Positions 46,939-57,134 of a DNA stretch of 64,000 bases are shown here, piece by piece. Origin of the DNA: Branchiostoma floridae (taxonomy: Eukaryota > Chordata > Leptocardii > Amphioxiformes > Branchiostomatidae). The DNA lies in the NCBI RefSeq assembly GCF_000003815.2, contig NC_049981.1, forward strand, positions 12,853,304 to 12,917,303, given 5' to 3'. Both the position numbers and the translations under genes were made by a program. Position 1 is the first letter of the stretch. Every line of letters starts with the position of its first letter. The notes under the pieces are model-generated. The model was not told where the DNA came from, ran no database searches, and worked only from the letters and a program-made list of their open reading frames with translations.

Positions 46939-47097
46939 CTCAGGCATGCCGGCAAAAACAATATGTTTTCGATACCAGGGAAAACATTATTATCATGCAT
47001 GTGCCATGGTGCATTTCTAATTTCAAACTACAATGTGTACATCATTGCATATCCAGGTTTAGTCCAGTCCCATCAACACCGTGACGGTGCAGAGAAG

Positions 47098-47257
47098 ATG
47101 ACGTGGGCGACGTTTTGTGTCGTGTTCCTGCTCTTCAACCTGCTGACGTCGTCCCAGGCCCGCCGAGACGCCGCGGGTTGGAGTGAAAATGTCCCGATAC
47201 GTGAGGATGTGTCCGTCGGCAGCACAGTCTATAGCATCATTTACGGCGCGAGAAACG
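47098..47257 (+). CDS. Kinase gene exon 1: signal peptide
   Basis: ATG at 47098, then a hydrophobic signal sequence (MTWATFCVVFLLFNLLTSSQ), about 30 further residues and donor GTATTT in phase 1. Longer open frames upstream run into the SINE and were not used as the start. Confidence 0.8.
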
Positions 47258-50200
47258 GTATTTAACCTTCCGCCCGATATATTTCATAAATCACCTCTAA
47301 TAAACCTTGAAAGTTTTGAGGATGGCATAAAACATTCAGCAAGGCCATAAGAATAGGCACACATATCTGGAATGCAATGGGAATGTCTAAAATACACTAC
47401 AAATTCCCAGGAATATACAAAGAATTTTATTCAGAAGGTATTCCGACTCATTCCGATTCTCGTGTGAAGGGGCCTTTAACGATTCTGCGTTCTCTTCCCC
47501 AGTTGTACATGTATGGTTGATACGGAATCAGTCCCGGATTGTGGACCCCACCGACACTGTAACCTACTGGAGCCCGCTGATCGGCCCGGACCCACTTGCT
47601 GGCCAGAACGTCAACAACTGGTACATCGCACTGGACCTCGCAGCGCCCCGAACTCTGAACAGCATCGCAGTCAACAAGTACGGTGACACTACCAATGATA
47701 TCGCAGCCTTCACGTTGCAAAAATCGCAGGTTGGGAGTCCGTACGACTGGGAGGATGTCACGTCCGTCGATAACGTGCCGGAAGGGACGGCCCAACGCCA
47801 GGAGTACGACGGGTTCCAGGGAACAGCACGGTATTGGAGGTTCCTCGTCACTCGGACCCACTCGGGCTATCAGCCATACCTCACGGAACTGAACCTATAC
47901 GGAATTGGTAAGGGGAAAATCATTCCTGTTTTGTAAGCATATATACAAGGAAGGTACATTGTTTTTTTTGCGTCATTCGCGTTTCAAAATTACGTCTCAA
48001 AAAGGTATCTTGGAATGCAAAATCAACCGTCAATATATCAACAATGTTACGAATATCGCATGGGAAAGGTCGTTTGGGGTGCAACAAAGTTCTCCATTCA
48101 CAACCAATGAGACAGCATGCAGATAAATATCTAACACAGCTCATTTTGAAATTTAAAAAATGGTTCTGTATACCATCTTATGTATATTCAGTCATTTGTT
48201 CAACCTTCTAGGCCACCTAATAGAACAAATACAACTTTTGGGGGATTTTCTTTCTGGCACGCTCGCATTAGTTTTGGGGTGCCAAGAGGATGTCAACCTC
48301 ATAATGGAGTCAAATGGGGTGGGTGTAAGTGTGGCAGAATTGTGCAGATTACAACATTGTTGTTTTTCTGGTTATGTTGATATGTTTTGTTATGCTTTTG
48401 ATTTGTTTCTGGGATGCAGCTTATTCTCATAGAAGTGTGAAGTCTGCCAATCGTTAACAGCACTGTCGCCTTATTGGCACCAAGAAAATCGTTAGCATCA
48501 TTGTGATCACTGCGACAACTTTTTTTTTAAATTTCATATGATACCAGAATCATGCCAGATGGGAGATGGATCATCCTACCGAGGGACAGTCAATGTCACC
48601 GAAACAGGGAAGATGTGTCAGCGCTGGGACAGTCAGACACCGCACCCACACGACAGGACAGCCGATAATTATCCGTCATCCGGCCTGGAGGAGAACTACT
48701 GCCGGAATCCGGACGGCGAATCCGGAGTTTGGTGCTACACCACGGATCCTGACAAGAGGTTTGAGCTGTGTGACGTACCAGTATGTGGTAAGCTTTGATT
48801 CTGTAACCTTAGATAAGAACTGAATGTTTGTTCTGTGTTAATGATATGCTTTGATTTATGTTTCATCTACCGCTAAATTTGATTCGCACTGTCGTGCGCA
48901 TACACAAACATTTTGTCATGCTATATTTTGTAGCATCATAGGCGTCGACGTGTTTATGTATATTCCAGATAACGTTTTTAAGACGTAATTTTGACACGAA
49001 ATGATGCCATACTGAGTAAATACCCACAGTAGAGGTGGGACTGATACAGAAAATTCATGTCCAGGTATGGTTCAGGTCCAGAGGATCAGGTCCTGAACCT
49101 GGACATCATTGTTGGTGAAAGCGTTGAATGGGCAAAACTCAAAAGAATGGACCATTTCACTACAAAGGATTCTGTTTGGTGGAGTATTCTGTCTTCATGT
49201 AAACAACGCTAACCTCCTCTGTTAACTTGGAACAAGTTTGGCTACAGAAACTTTGTGAAAATGACTATCAACTCTTCTATCCTTCGCTCTTGTCATTTTC
49301 TTGGAGCGGTAAGCCCCCAAAAGACGAGAACCGATGCCGCCGCAATGCCGGTATAAACTGTTCCTTCTCTAATCGGTCCAAAATCCGGTCTACTGATTTT
49401 TAGGTCCGGTTTTTCCGGACCGGTCCAACAAGAAAAAATAACTTGGTACCGGTACGCCGTACCTGTACCCACCCCTAACCCACACGTATTGGATTGCAGT
49501 GTGAAGCGTTGATACACTAGGGACGAACGTCGACACGTATTCTAAAATTTATATCACACTCACATTAAACAAAGCGGTGTGAACAATTTGCATCCGTATT
49601 TTGACACAGATATGATGCTATACACGGTCAAACACCGGCGAGACTTTGTTAATGCCAGCACGGACTTCATGGAAGAGGAACACGGAACATCGATATGGTC
49701 ATTGAACATCACCAGAGGCAACGAGTTCGGACGGTTCGGGGTTGTAGCTGAGAACTTGTCGCTAATTATTACAGCACCGCTGGACTATGAGTTCTACTCG
49801 CGCCAGTACAACCTGTCCCTGGAGCTGACGAACACTGCCGACAACAGCGTTTGGCAGGTGAACCTCGCCATCCCGATCATGGACGTGACGGGATACCCGC
49901 CATACTACAACAAACGGTGTGAAACATCCGTCATACTTGATGATGGGATGACTGAGAACTATGTAGTCATGACCAGTACTAATGGACAATACGAACTAAA
50001 TGGGGTCAACAGTGGACAGTATCCCGACTTTTTCCCATGGTTGCGTGACAAACCCGTTGATGCTATCATGGGCGACTGCTCCCTTCGATTGTGCGCTGCT
50101 TTGACCGATGCCACAGCTTTGTTAGAAGTATTCTTTCTCCCCGCGCTTGAGCTGAATCGAGACAGAATCGAGCTTCAATGTCGCGACAGAGAGTTGAGAA

Positions 50201-52213
50201 ATAAGGGTCAGTTGGTTTTGATGTCGGACAAAAGATACGATACGTTGCCTGGGTGGATACGATACGTTGCCTGGGTGGGCACAGAGTGGTCAGTGTTTCA
50301 TGGCAAAGAGTGTCCGTTATGTTGTGCTTGTAGAGGTAAATGAGATATGGTCCACATTGCCTTATCGGATACAATGTGGTGCTAATGTCACATTGAAAAA
50401 ACTTGTCGAAGCGTCCGTGGAGTTAATGTTCCAGTTGGATATCATAGGATGTCCCGAGGGCAGGTACGGTCTGTACTGTGACAAGGACTGTGTTTGCAAG
50501 AACGGGGCCCGTTGCCATGGCTTTAACGGTGCCTGTGAGTGTCGCCCTGGATGGAGAGGAAGGGCCTGTGATATTCCATGGCCCGAGGTCGTCATCGTCG
50601 CGTCACCTGGCGATTCAGTCGTGAAGTACATCGGTACCAATCTGACTTTGGCCTGCCTGGCTCCACACATCCATGTGGTGAATATGACGTGGATTTACAA
50701 AGCAGAAAACGACTATAATGATTATGACACCAAGGTGGTTAACCTCCTTGATGACACAAAAGAAAAGGGGGTAGTGCAAAACAATTCCATCAACTTTAAG
50801 CCAATTTTGGAATCAGCCAATGGTGAATATATTTGTGTGGTACAACGTGTAGATGGTAAAGCTGTTAACGCAACTTTCGTTCTGAACGCCACCACATGCC
50901 CACCCAACTATTATGGAGAAGTTTGTAACCAAAAGTGCGACTGTCAGTACGGAGTGACGTGTGACAGGTGGGAGGGTTGTCTGTGTCCTCCCGGTCGTCA
51001 TGGAGACAGGTGTGAGCACACATGCACACCTGGCAGTTTTGGTTTGAACTGCAGCAGGATCTGTAACTGTCAGAACAATGCCTCATGTGATCCAGTGAAC
51101 GGCACCTGTTTTTGTGCTGAAGGGCAGTCGGGTGAATTTTGTGAGAAGCCTGAGAATAAGCAAGTCGTTGTTATAGTGTTGGCTTCCGTTATTCCAGCCC
51201 TGGTCATACTAGTCGGCTGCATCGTAAAAGTGACCCTGGTAAGGCGGCGTGGGTTAGAAACAAAGTACACAGAAGTGGACACAGAAATGGACACCCTTTC
51301 ATCATGGGAAATTGACAACGTGGACATCACTTTCGAACATATGATCGGCCAGGGAGAGTTCGGCCATGTTGTGCGGGGAAGACTGCGCGTGCCGGCAGGC
51401 TACCAGGTTTTGGTCGCCGCCAAAAGTATCCGGCCTGACCGCATGACAGCGTCGGCTGCCCGCGACTTTCGCCGAGAGATGGACATTCTAGCAAGGATCC
51501 ACGAGGACAAAGAGGGACACCCAAACGTGGTGAAGTTTTATGGAGTTCTGACTAAATCGGAGCCGCAGTACATTGTTGTAGAGTACGCCACTAATGAAGA
51601 ACTTCGCCGGTACCTGTGGAGTTTGAGAGAAGAGTACAAGGTGACAGGACAAAGGAGACTGTTAGAACGACTCGGCTTTGCTTCTGGCGTTGCCAGTGGG
51701 TTATCGGAGCTTGCACGTCTAAAGATCGTGCACAGGGACATCGCAGCTCGTAACGTCGTCATCAGCGACAGGAAGGTGGCCAAGATCGCGGATTTTGGGC
51801 TGTCTCGTGACGTTTATATGTCATCGGGGTACGAACGCACCAACCAGGGCGGGGAGGAGGAGCTGTTGCCGCTGAAGTGGATGGCCATGGAGTCGTTACG
51901 GGACGGGGTGTACACGTGCGAGAGTGACGTATGGTCGTACGGCGTGCTGCTTTGGGAGATCGCCAGCTTTGGGGAGGAGCCGCGCTATGCTGGTGGTCCG
52001 ATGCACCCGGACGTGTGCACACTGTTGGAGCTGCTGAGGAAAGGAGTCCGTCTGCAGCAGCCGGAGAACTGTCCGCTGTCGGTGTACCGCATCATCAGGT
52101 CCTGTTGGATAGTCGACCCATCGAAGCGACCGACGCCTGAGGATCTATTACAAAAGATAGACCAGCTGATGCCACGGAGGGATGCTGCTCACCTTGTTAA
52201 TCATAACATTTAA
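47098..52213 (+). CDS. Receptor tyrosine kinase with F5/8C, kringle, cadherin-like, EGF and Ig modules (spliced)
   Basis: Four coding exons: 47098-47257, 47503-47907, 48548-48787 and 49610-52213; introns are phase 1. The expected protein is about 1,130 aa: signal peptide, F5/8C (discoidin) domain, kringle, a cadherin-like region, an EGF module, an Ig-like domain, two more EGF-like modules, one transmembrane helix (about 51163-51240) and a tyrosine kinase domain (about 51325-52185) with GQGEFGHV, VAAKS, HRDIAARN, DFGLSRD, LPLKWMAMESL and SDVWSYGVLLWEI. All catalytic residues are present. EGF/Ig mosaics resemble Tie; discoidin occurs in DDR, kringle in ROR/MuSK; I know no standard family with the combination. 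The last exon is split into two frames by a 22-bp tandem duplication (50234-50277); removing one copy joins them. That may be a real allele, a pseudogenising event or an assembly error. Confidence 0.85.
47503..47907 (+). CDS. Kinase gene exon 2: F5/8 type C (discoidin) domain
   Basis: 405 nt, phase 1-1. WYIALDLAAPRTLNSIAV, then a YDWEDV segment, RYWRFLVTRTHSGYQPYLTE and LNLYGIG, the characteristic jelly-roll signature of F5/8C/galactose-binding domains (q.W..vDLg.p..i..i; aRyvRi.pt…; elelyGc). Such domains bind lipids, glycans or collagen. The typical flanking cysteine pair is absent, as in some family members. Confidence 0.9.
48548..48787 (+). CDS. Kinase gene exon 3: kringle domain
   Basis: 240 nt, phase 1-1, one complete kringle: C at the start, SYRGTVNVTETGKMCQRWDS, YPSSGLEENYCRNPDGE, GVWCYTTDP and a closing C..P.C; six cysteines. 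The LEENYCRNPDG and WCYT motifs are diagnostic. Confidence 0.95.
49029..49477. mobile_element. hAT-like MITE in a kinase-gene intron
   Basis: The ends read GTAGAGGTGGG (49029) and, in reverse complement, TAGGGGTGGG (to 49477), and both sides carry ACCCACA as a 7-8-bp target duplication (49022-49028 and 49478-49484). The interior is GC-palindromic (GGTCCGG…CCGGACCGGTCC, GGTACCGGTACGCCGTACC). Short TIR, 8-bp-class TSD and no ORF fit a hAT-derived non-autonomous element. Confidence 0.65.
49610..52213 (+). CDS. Kinase gene exon 4: rest of ectodomain, TM helix and kinase
   Basis: Starts after ACACAG in phase 1 (DMMLYTVKHRR). About 49610-49905 reads like one cadherin repeat (ITAPLDYEFYSRQYNLSLEL, then AIPIMDVTG). 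EGF at about 50448-50575 (CPEGRYGLYCDKDC…), Ig-like at about 50580-50890 (NLTLACLA … SANGEYICVV), EGF-like at about 50896-51010 and 51013-51150, TM at about 51163-51240, kinase 51325-52185. The C-tail after the kinase is only about 10-15 residues. The frame breaks at 50234-50277; the upstream frame stops at 50343 (TGA), and the downstream frame is open from before 50267 to the TAA at 52211. An exon of this length beside short ones may reflect intron loss. Confidence 0.8.
50234..50277. repeat. 22-bp tandem duplication that shifts the kinase reading frame
   Basis: Two exact 22-bp copies, 50234-50255 and 50256-50277, each beginning GATACGATACG. 22 is not a multiple of three, and the two long frames of the exon meet exactly here, so this single event accounts for the break. 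Confidence 0.95.
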
Positions 52214-52745
52214 AGGGGCATTCCACTCCACACGGTAGTGTTATTTTCCGATAGACATTCATTTTAGGAAGTGATAACTGCATACGACTTTACATTATAC
52301 GATAAAGTACCAAGTTGCTCCACATGCCTCAAAAGCATTCAGTCTTCTACTAAACTCCCCAAGTACCCTCTAATTGAATTAATACCATGGCTGAATACAA
52401 TGCAGAACTTTTAGGTAAGGTTACCAAACTAATTTCAGGTTCGCTAGGAAATTTCGTCTTGTTCTTGTATTCTTTGCTATCTTTTGAGCAATTTGCCTTC
52501 TCGGTGTGCTCAGCGTACCTCATTTATTCAGAAAATATGTACGATCAACAAAGTGTCTATGCGTATAGGGAATGGATGGGTGGGGTCTGTATAGGTTTAG
52601 TGAGTGTCAATATTATTGTTTTATAAAACACACATCACGTAATTCATCCCAAGGTGAATTCCACAAAATTCGGCTGATTATATATTCATTGACACATTAT
52701 TTATTGGAAAACAAGACTCCCTTCTGTAGTGGAATGCCCCTTTAA
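52210..52745. mobile_element. TTAA-flanked MITE on the kinase stop codon
   Basis: The left end TTAAAGGGGCATTCCACT (52210) and right end AGTGGAATGCCCCTTTAA (to 52745) are perfect inverted repeats of about 16 bp starting at TTAA, the target duplication used by piggyBac-type elements. The stop TAA (52211-52213) lies inside the left TTAA. Undoing the insertion still leaves ATT-TAA, so the protein end is unchanged but the 3' UTR now begins in the element. An open frame at 52387-52626 inside it is not considered a gene. Confidence 0.85.
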
Positions 52746-52770
52746 TAACAATGAAGTTTCTTCTTGAATC

Positions 52771-53066
52771 TATAGACCAAGGAGGTTCATTCAAATCCCC
52801 TAGTATAGACAGTCAAGGTCTTATATCGCCATGGTCTCTCGTCGGCTCATGGTTCTTGTTTTATTTCTGAGAAAAAGGTGGTTCAATCCAATTTGAGAAA
52901 CATTGTTTATCTTCGTTGGCTCTTCGTTCATTTGGCTCATTTAAAAGAAGGTTAATTGCAAGTTCATACCGGAGGCTAACTTGCAAGAACATGGTGGAAA
53001 CATAGTCATGTGGCAATGTACAGTGATAAAACATTTTTTAGATATTTATAGAACCTCCTTGGTATA
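52771..53066. mobile_element. Second MITE, ACCAAGGAGGTTC termini
   Basis: TATAGACCAAGGAGGTTC at 52771 is matched in reverse complement by GAACCTCCTTGGTATA at 53051-53066, giving a 296-bp element with short TIRs and possible TA or TATA target duplication. Related termini occur near 44155-44230 (CAAGGAGGT … ACCTCCTTGG). Confidence 0.6.
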
Positions 53067-54190
53067 AGTAAGGAAATTACAGATAGATTGTGATATTTGG
53101 TATGTGAAAACTCGTTGAAATGACAAAAGCAAAAGCCAACATTGCGCATTTTAGCGACTTTTCTTGGTACTACAGCAGTTTCCGGTTTTATATGAAATGT
53201 CTTAATTTTGTTGTTGCCAGGTAGGTTTTGTCTTTGGGAAGAATAGGTTGTGAATTTCAGCTCCCTGTCAGCTTGCTCTGAGCTGGTACTGGAGGGGCGA
53301 TTCTGTTTAAACATTTCAAAGAGGATATCTTAAGTATGGAATGACGAATTTTCATTGTCTTGTGCATATTGGTAGCTTAGAGAGAGGTGATGGCAACCGG
53401 CCCAATGGTATGTTAATTGTGCAAATTAGGACTACATTTGCATAAAAAGTATTAAAAGAAAGTTTATATTTCAGGTGACAGGTACTTCATACTCATTAGA
53501 TTAGAATGTAACTTGGTTGGGGAAGAACCTTAATGGATAAGAATAATTCAAGTCATAACCTAATTTGCATCATCAATAAGAAAATTGTATAATACCTTAG
53601 TATGAAAAAAAGGCATATTGATACTAGTGACACTTAGACACGTTAGATAAAGGTAAATAGATTAAGTAATTTTGACACATTTGCAAAATTGTACAATAAA
53701 AACCAGAAGAAAGACATTTTATATCGTGATTTCTAAAGAGAAGATAGTGGATTACCATGATACAAAAAATGTCTTCATTGTTTGATAACTACACTACAGT
53801 GCTGCCTTTATGTAACTTTAATAATTACATGTAGTTACATTAGGATGCTCTAAAGCGAAGTATTAAGCGAGTAGATTAAGGTAATTGATTGTAGAACACC
53901 TTACATCATATCTGTGCTCGTAGCAAGTACATGTACTCTAGTATGCAGTATTTGATTTCGAGAATAATGCTTCTTGATATGGCAATACTAATATTTCGAC
54001 AGCTACAATATACATAACGTTAATATAATGCATCAATACTGTACTTATGTCAAATCTGACTTATCTCTGCTATACAATTTTACAATATTTGGTTGAATGT
54101 GTAACTATACAGTAGATACAATAAATTGTTATTGTTGTTGTTGTTTCTCTAACCGCTTCAGTTCGTCGGTATATGGTCACAATAAAGTGA
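53067..54190. other. Non-coding stretch
   Basis: AT-rich, with short open frames only. Nothing recognised. Confidence 0.5.
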
Positions 54191-57005
54191 ACTAGAGTTC
54201 CACGAACACATACCTTTGCCAAATAACAAGGTTTGTTATGTAGAATGATGTCTGTAGACAAATGCGTTACTCATTTCATTTTCTTTATAATCATATGCTT
54301 GGAGTTGGTTTATAAAATTTCAACATTGATTATGCAAATTAGATCCCAAGTTACCATTAATCGATATCAAATTGTATCAAGTATTACTTAAGCTATCAGC
54401 ATACCAAAAATCATGATGATCCATTGATCCATTCTTGACTTATTCTCTTTCAGTCTTTAATAAAATACACCCCTTACTCTCTTCCCTCTTTCTCAGTTAC
54501 ATATGTGACAACTTTGATGAAAGTACTATAATGAAATGCAGTGGGTTTTTGTACTTTTCCTAATTGATTATGCAAATTAGCTGTTGATTTGCATAATTGG
54601 TATCTCATTATGTAGGTCTTCACTTACGCTACCTAAATACCAAAAAACATGATGATCCGTCAACATGTTCATATTTTCTCATTAATAATGCAAATGAGGT
54701 CATCATTTGCATAATTGATATCTATAGCCATTTCTCTCCTTCCCAGCTACATATCTGACAAGTTTGAAAGTCCTATCATGGAATGCTGTGGATTTATAAA
54801 TTTTCCTAATTAATTATGCAAATGAGCTGTTGATGTGCATAATTAGTATCTCATTATGTAAGTCATCACTCATTCTATCTACATACCAAAAATCATGACG
54901 ATCCGTCAACATGTTGTAGAGTTATTTCGTCCAAAGTTGAGTTTCTGCTGCAGTACCTTAGCAAGCCGCTAGGGGGTCCATTATCAAACTTGACCTTCGT
55001 TTCCCGATCCCTACCCACCTACCAAATATCATCAGGATCCATCCCAGGCTTCTCGAGTTATGCTGTTAACACACACACAGACACACAAACACATCCAAAA
55101 CCTAACCTTAGCCATTCTGGCAAAGGTAAAATTGTCGCAGTGGTTTTAGTCTATTGTCCAGGTTTGTGCGGCAACCCCTCAGCTCCAAAACCATAACTCC
55201 ACAAATGTGCATTTTAGTTGTATGAAACTGTTCAGAAGTCACCCTCAAGCTTAAAGCATCGAGAAACAAGTACCATTTCCACCACCCTGTCACAATTGCA
55301 AGGGGGTAGGCACTACTTCTAAGTTTGCACAAAGCCCACCATACCACATATTTATCTAGAAAGTATTATATAATATTCCCTGGAGAATCCCTTCTTTACT
55401 TTTTTGTAGACAGTCAATGAAAACATGTCTGGATATATATATCTTTCAACCACATTTTTAACAATGTACATTATGTACTTATTGTCTAACTGTGAATTCA
55501 GACATCCATAGAAAAAAGTAACCGATATTGTTTCAAATTTCCCTTACGCCTTGTAACCTGAATTCCTTACAGCTGTTCATCAGTTCATATTCAATTTGAT
55601 GACAGAGTGATAACACGCCTACTCACAATAGGGGATGTGTTAAAAAGTCCGAATGTTTGAAGTGTAGCCACAACTTGACTGTACATTAAATATATGTAAG
55701 TCAATTGGGAACAATGTCCCAAGCTCTGCTCTACTACCTCATGTTCCTTGTATCTCTATGTACACCCAAAAGATTTTCCACAAAATCACCTCCGTGTAAT
55801 TTCTGCTGGGCAATTGTCTTCTGAATTAGCTCTGCCCCAAATCTCACAACCATATGATATAAAAGGTAAGATACATGTTCTACATAGTTCAAGCTGACTC
55901 CTTGGAGACAGACTTGAATGCATGAAGGCTTTGAGACTGAAAATGGCTTTTAAAAGGCTTTGAGACTGAAAATGGCTTTTAAAAGACTACTGCAAGGACA
56001 GCTCAAATTGAGACCATGTAGTGAAAAGAGAGATGACAGTGTACCTACCTCTCAAACTCAAAGGAAGGAGAAGAATACAGACTAAGACCGTTGTTAGTAC
56101 ATAAGCCCATCATTTTGGCTTGCCAAGTTGATCATATGGCCTAAGGGTCAACTAACACATTTGCAAGGTCTGACCTTTACACCTCTGAAATATCAGGTTG
56201 CTCACAGTACTGACTGATCATAGGCCAGTCCAATTCATGGACCAGGAACCCCTCAACTGTGGTGACAGCTGCTAAGGTGGAGTGGGGTGTATACATGCTA
56301 TGTACACATAAGATTTAATAATCTGTAGACCAAGAATAAGGGCAACTAGGGGGCCCAAACTTATGTTACTAACTCCTGAGCATAAGAGCTATCTAACACC
56401 CAAAACTCGTGGCCATACCATGTTCAGAAGATGGAAAAACACACCCGGAAGTTGCGCTGCAGTACCAAGGGAAGCCGCTAGGGGGCCCATTATCGAACTC
56501 CCCCTTCGTTTCCCAGACCCCTACCCACCCACCAAATACCAGCTGCATCCGTCGAAGTCTTCTCGAGTTATGCTGTCCGCAGACAAAAGTTTGCAATTAA
56601 ACCGGCGCCTGCACTTCCATGAAAGCCACTAGGGGGCCCAAACTCGCAGCAATCACTCCCTGCTTTAAGGGCTCCCTAACGCTCAAAAATCACGACCGCA
56701 GCATGTCCGGAACGCGAGATATCAAGCATGCAGGTCCTGCTGCAGTACCTTAGCAAGCCGCTAGGAGGCCCATTATCGAACTCGACCTTCGTCTTCCACA
56801 CCCCTACCCACCCACCAAATATCAGCTGCATCCATCGAAGTCCTCTCGAGTTATGCTGCTCACAAACGGGGAGAACCACACCACCAAACCGAAAACATAA
56901 CCTTAGCCATTCTGGCAAAGGTAATAAAGTTCCACGAACACATACCTTTGCCAAATAACAAGGTTTGTTATGTAGAATGATGTCTGTAGACAAATGCGTT
57001 ACTCA
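54191..57005. repeat. Complex of dispersed-repeat modules bounded by a 78-bp exact direct repeat
   Basis: 54196-54273 and 56928-57005 are the same 78 bp (AGTTCCACGAACACATACCT … GCGTTACTCA) in the same orientation. The sequence is the terminus of the TIR element seen at 35993. Between them are several copies of the CTACCCACCCACCAAATAT / CGCTAGGGGGCCCA module, TTATGCAAAT-rich stretches and a LINE fragment. Probably nested insertions of one non-autonomous family. Confidence 0.7.
55540..55990 (-). mobile_element. LINE reverse-transcriptase C-terminal fragment
   Basis: Minus strand reads LSPRSQLELCRTCILPFISY, then GCEIWG, then in a shifted frame LHGGDFVENLLGVHRDTRNM. This is the end of the RT domain and following region in LINE-type elements (L…L..kcIlPil.YGcEvWG … lh..f.k.lLGv.r.t.N). 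Several frameshifts and stops show it is dead. Confidence 0.7.
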
Positions 57006-57085
57006 ATCACGAAGCTTGTGCAGTGAACTGGAGACGGCCCAAAAGCAAAGTCTACCAAAGCGGACCCTGTCCTCACCAACTAACC

Positions 57086-57134
57086 ATGGAGACAAGTTAC
57101 ACGTGTGCCGTTCTTCTGCTGCTCTCTCTAAAAG
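57086..57134 (+). CDS. Exon 1: start codon and signal peptide
   Basis: ATG at 57086 in a good context (ACCATGG), 16 codons rich in Leu, donor GTGAGT in phase 1. The signal sequence continues into exon 2 (GFLAAP). The 5' UTR follows directly on the dispersed repeat ending at 57005, so the promoter may lie in repeat-derived DNA. Confidence 0.75.

Noticed and set aside
46758-47265. Longer upstream start for the kinase gene
   Set aside because: The extended frames translate the antisense of a 5S-derived SINE. The ATG at 47098 gives a proper signal peptide.
49579-49609. Start of the last kinase exon at 49579
   Set aside because: The frame is open there, but only the AG at 49608-49609 fits phase 1 of the preceding kringle exon.
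52387-52626. 79-codon ORF after the kinase gene
   Set aside because: It lies wholly inside the TTAA-flanked MITE, has no domain pattern and is most likely chance.
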